Under the pieces are notes generated by a model that was not told the origin of the DNA, ran no database searches, and was given only the letters and a program-made list of their open reading frames with translations. Below, in pieces: positions 6,197 through 8,460 of a stretch of DNA of 8,460 bases. The position numbers and the translations under genes are program-made. Positions within the stretch are counted from its first letter, which is position 1, and each line of letters starts with the position of its first letter. The stretch comes from Rubrivivax sp. (GTDB taxonomy: Bacteria; Pseudomonadota; Gammaproteobacteria; Burkholderiales; Burkholderiaceae), in assembly GCA_004211235.1 (NCBI GenBank), contig SEEY01000142.1:1-8460 (forward strand). Direction: 5' to 3'.

Positions 6197-7762
6197 GTGT
6201 CCGACATCCAATCCATCGTCATCGTCGGCGGCGGCACCGCCGGCTGGCTGGCCGCCTGCTATCTGCAGCGCACGCTGGGCGCCGCGCGCCAGAGCCCCCT
6301 GCCCGTCACCCTCATCGAGCCGCCCCAGGCCGCCGCCCTGGGCGCGGAGTTGGCGACCGTGCCGACGCTGCGCCACACGCTGCAGGCGCTCGGCCTGCCC
6401 GAGCGGCTGCTGTTCACCGGCGCCGACGCGACCTTGACCAACGGCATCCGCTTCAACGGCTGGCGCCACGGCGGTGCGCCGGCCGACGACTCCTTCGACC
6501 ATCCCTTCGACATCCCGCCGCCCTTCCACGGTTTCGCGACGACCGCGCACTGGCTCAACCTGCTGCAGCGCGGCCTGACGCGCCAGCCCATGGCCCAGGC
6601 CTGCACGGTGCAGACGACGCTGTTCGACGGCCACCTGTCACCGAAGCTGATGGATTCGCCGGACTACCAGGCACCGGTCAGCTACGGTTACCAGCTCGAC
6701 GCCGCCCGCCTGGCCATGCTGCTGCAGCAGACGGCGCTGGAGCGCGGCGTTCGCCATGTCCGCGGGGAAGTCACGCAGGTGCATCGCTGCAGCGACGGCA
6801 ACGTCGGCATCGAATCGGTCGAACTCGCCGACGGCCGGCGTTTCGCCGCCAGCTTCTTCATCGACTGCACCGGTGCGCAGTCGCTGTTGCTGCAGCAGGC
6901 GCTGGGCGTGCCCTGGGTGTCGTTCGCCGACTCGCTCCCCTGCGACCGCGCCCTCAGCCAGCCGCTCGCCCATGCGCTGCCGAAGGACGCGCTGCGCAGC
7001 CACACGACGGCCACCGCGCAGGACGCCGGCTGGACCTGGCAGATGGACCTGCAGAGCCGCCGCGGCACCGGCTACGTCTACGCCTCGCGCTTCTGCAGCG
7101 ACGACGAGGCCCTGCACCGTCTGCAGGCCGCCAACCTTGGCCACACCGCGCTGGCCGAGCCGCGCCTGCGGCACCTGCGCGCGGGCCACGCGGCGCGCGT
7201 GTGGGAAGGCAACTGCCTGGCGCTGGGCGCGGCGGGGGGCGACATCGAGCCGCTGGAGTCCACCGGCCTCTACATCGTCGAGTGGATGCTGCAGCTGTTC
7301 GCCGACCATGTCGCGCCGGCCGGCGACAGCGCGGCCTGCCGGGCCCGCGTGAACCGTCTGTCGGGCGACTTCTTCGCCGAGATGCGCGATTTCATCGTCG
7401 CCCACTACGCGCTTTCGCAACGCCGCGACACGCCGTTCTGGCGCGCCTGCACCGATGCCGCAGCGCTTCCGCCGCGCCTGGCCGGGCTGCTGGCGCTGTG
7501 GGACAGCAAGGTGCCGACGCCGACCGACCTCGACCAGCGGCTCTCGCTGTTCGGAGTGGCAAACTGGTCCTATCTGCTGGCGGGGCTGCAGCGGCTGCCC
7601 AGCCGGGGCATCGGCCTGTCGGGCCACATCTCGCCGGAGATCAGCCAGAAGGCGCTGGCCCACGTGCGCGACATCCGCCGCGCGGCGTCGGAGCAGTCGC
7701 CTACGATGCTGGATTACCTGCTCAGCCTGCGCGACGTGGCGGCGCCGCAGGCTGCGCATTGA
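6197..7762 (+). CDS. tryptophan-halogenase-family flavoprotein lacking the catalytic lysine
   Basis: A 521-residue member of the FAD-dependent tryptophan halogenase family (PrnA-like), similar over its whole length. Classical members use FADH2, oxygen and chloride or bromide to make hypohalous acid, which travels through a tunnel to a catalytic lysine. Visible here are the FAD motif GGGTAGW (11-17), PERLLFTG (68-75), H102 and F104 in a PrnA-like segment, FIDCTGAQSLL (221-231), WTWQMDLQ (279-286) and GTGYVYASRF (290-299). PLESTG (352-357) includes the E354 and T356-G357 that match the glutamate and halide site of PrnA. By my alignment the catalytic lysine (K79 in PrnA) is T81. The whole protein has only four lysines (150, 263, 438, 485), none near that site. 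The usual GEATVP reads AELATVP and WxWxIP reads WTWQMD. The GTG start has a GGAG site. No flavin reductase gene is seen nearby. It may act on another substrate, or may not halogenate. Confidence 0.9.
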   Translation: MSDIQSIVIVGGGTAGWLAACYLQRTLGAARQSPLPVTLIEPPQAAALGAELATVPTLRHTLQALGLPERLLFTGADATLTNGIRFNGWRHGGAPADDSFDHPFDIPPPFHGFATTAHWLNLLQRGLTRQPMAQACTVQTTLFDGHLSPKLMDSPDYQAPVSYGYQLDAARLAMLLQQTALERGVRHVRGEVTQVHRCSDGNVGIESVELADGRRFAASFFIDCTGAQSLLLQQALGVPWVSFADSLPCDRALSQPLAHALPKDALRSHTTATAQDAGWTWQMDLQSRRGTGYVYASRFCSDDEALHRLQAANLGHTALAEPRLRHLRAGHAARVWEGNCLALGAAGGDIEPLESTGLYIVEWMLQLFADHVAPAGDSAACRARVNRLSGDFFAEMRDFIVAHYALSQRRDTPFWRACTDAAALPPRLAGLLALWDSKVPTPTDLDQRLSLFGVANWSYLLAGLQRLPSRGIGLSGHISPEISQKALAHVRDIRRAASEQSPTMLDYLLSLRDVAAPQAAH

Positions 7763-7778
7763 CGCGAGTCACTTCGCG
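7763..7778. terminator. short hairpin between convergent stops
   Basis: CGCGA (7763-7767) and TCGCG (7774-7778) pair, with a possible extra G.T pair, around a small loop. It fills the 6-base gap between the two convergent stop codons and enters the end of the peroxidase gene. The stem is short with no T-run, so this is weak evidence for a shared terminator. Confidence 0.25.
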
Positions 7779-8257
7779 AGGGCGGCCTCGATGTGGCCTC
7801 GGAGTTTTTCGGGAGCGTCATTGGGGGCGAAGCGCTTGACGACCTGGCCGTCGCGGCCGACGAGGAACTTGGTGAAGTTCCACTTGATCGCCTCGGTGCC
7901 CAGAAAACCGGGCTTCTCGCTCTTCAGGAATTTCCAGAGCGGGTGGGCCTCGCTGCCGTTGACCTTGATCTTGCCCATCATCGGGAAGCTGACGCCGTAG
8001 TTCAGCTCACAGAAGCTGGCGATCTGGTCATTGCCGCCCGGGTCCTGGCCGCCGAACTCGTTGCTCGGGAAGCCGACGATGACGAGGCCCTGGGGGCCGT
8101 AGTCCTGCCAGAGCTGCTCCAGGCCCTTGAATTGAGGCGTGAAGCCGCATTCGCTGGCGGTATTGACGATCAGCAGCACCTTGCCGCGCTGGGAGGCCAG
8201 GTCCACCGGCTCCCCGTGGATGGAGACGGCCTGGAAATCAAAGACGCTGTCGCTCAT
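7769..8257 (-). CDS. glutathione peroxidase family thiol peroxidase (BtuE-like)
   Basis: A 162-residue cytoplasmic peroxidase of the glutathione peroxidase family, which reduces hydrogen peroxide and organic hydroperoxides. The catalytic tetrad is complete: C37 in NTASECGFTPQF, Q71 in FGGQDPG, and W126-N127 in KWNFTKFL. A second cysteine, C83 in SFCELNYGV, sits where the resolving cysteine of bacterial and plant thioredoxin-dependent members lies. This suggests thioredoxin rather than glutathione as the usual donor, as in E. coli BtuE. It uses cysteine, not selenocysteine. The ATG at 8257 has GAGGGG eight bases upstream; a GTG three codons earlier overlaps that site and is less likely. The gene converges on the halogenase-family gene with only six bases between the stops. 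A functional link to the flavoprotein, whose uncoupled reaction could leak peroxide, is possible, but the opposite orientation argues against co-transcription. Confidence 0.94.
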   Translation of the reverse strand: MSDSVFDFQAVSIHGEPVDLASQRGKVLLIVNTASECGFTPQFKGLEQLWQDYGPQGLVIVGFPSNEFGGQDPGGNDQIASFCELNYGVSFPMMGKIKVNGSEAHPLWKFLKSEKPGFLGTEAIKWNFTKFLVGRDGQVVKRFAPNDAPEKLRGHIEAALAK

Positions 8258-8265
8258 ATGGTGCA

Positions 8266-8271
8266 CCCCTC
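8266..8271 (-). promoter_or_regulatory. ribosome binding site of the peroxidase gene
   Basis: GAGGGG on the minus strand, eight bases before the ATG at 8257. Its position excludes the GTG at 8266 as a practical start. Confidence 0.6.
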
Positions 8272-8381
8272 GCGCTGCGCGCTTGCCTGGGGCGACCCGG
8301 CACGACGCTCGTGCGGATCGGCCTCCCTAGAAGACGGCGCCGATGCTAACGCCGAGCGAGCTCAAGGGTTTGTAGCATGGC

Positions 8382-8399
8382 GCCTGCCGCGCGGCAGGC
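8382..8399. repeat. perfect 18-bp palindrome
   Basis: GCCTGCCGC followed directly by its reverse complement GCGGCAGGC, with no spacer. It lies in the gene-free stretch upstream of the peroxidase gene and three bases before the 8403-8460 inverted repeat. It could be a dimer-binding operator or part of a composite repeat element. Confidence 0.6.
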
Positions 8400-8402
8400 C
8401 GT

Positions 8403-8460
8403 CCAATCGCGCGAACTTCGGGGCTGCCCGCTGAGGTGGCCCCGAAGTTCGCGCGATTGG
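8403..8460. repeat. long inverted repeat (at least 26-bp stem) at the window edge
   Basis: The outer 22 bases of each arm (8403-8424, beginning CCAATCGCGCG, and 8439-8460, ending CGCGCGATTGG) are perfect reverse complements. Two G.U-type pairs and two further C-G pairs extend the stem to 26 bp around the six-base loop CGCTGA (8429-8434). The right arm ends exactly at the last base, so the pairing may continue outside. It could be a terminator for a gene to the right or a copy of an interspersed palindromic repeat. The rest of 8258-8402 shows no gene and no clear promoter, only a small GCACGA/TCGTGC hairpin at 8300-8314. Confidence 0.75.

Noticed and set aside
6106..7839. 577-codon open frame overlapping the halogenase gene on the same strand
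   Set aside because: It is arginine/alanine-rich shadow sequence with no domain, while the overlapping frame gives a full-length halogenase-family protein.
8343..8378. ATGCTA/TAGCAT inverted repeat
   Set aside because: Only six bases per arm with a 24-base spacer and no extension; not distinguishable from chance.

Overview
The window is strongly G+C-rich. Codons end mostly in G or C, so long open frames appear on the strand opposite real genes. Protein types and composition suggest a betaproteobacterium of the order Burkholderiales (Roseateles/Mitsuaria/Pelomonas-like). This is an inference from family resemblance and base composition, not from a marker gene.

Layout: (1) 2-1207 (+) is the C-terminal barrel of a TonB-dependent outer-membrane receptor cut by the left edge. 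(2) 1230-6047 (-) holds four genes in one direction. In order of transcription they are a DUF2332 protein (6047 to 4953), a TyrB-type aromatic aminotransferase (4876 to 3683), a DadA-type D-amino-acid dehydrogenase (3565 to 2315) and a beta-lactamase-fold serine hydrolase without a signal peptide (2318 to 1230). The last two overlap by four bases (GTGA) and are probably translationally coupled. (3) 6197-7762 (+) is a tryptophan-halogenase-family flavoprotein, divergent from DUF2332. (4) 7769-8257 (-) is a thiol peroxidase of the glutathione peroxidase family, convergent with the halogenase. (5) 8258-8460 has no gene but carries a perfect 18-bp palindrome and a 26-bp-stem inverted repeat that runs to the last base of the window.

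The aminotransferase, D-amino-acid dehydrogenase and serine hydrolase suggest a small amino-acid module. The hydrolase may free D-amino acids from amides or peptides, DadA would oxidise them to 2-oxo acids, and TyrB could transaminate aromatic or dicarboxylic 2-oxo acids to L-amino acids. The reactions follow from the families; the linkage is inferred from gene order.

The observations most worth following up are the halogenase-family protein lacking the catalytic lysine and other signature residues, the cytoplasmic serine hydrolase coupled to dadA, and three sizeable intergenic inverted repeats (4913-4960, 6068-6118, 8403-8460). I found no insertion sequence, CRISPR array, tRNA or rRNA, and no clear new multi-gene defence or mobile system.
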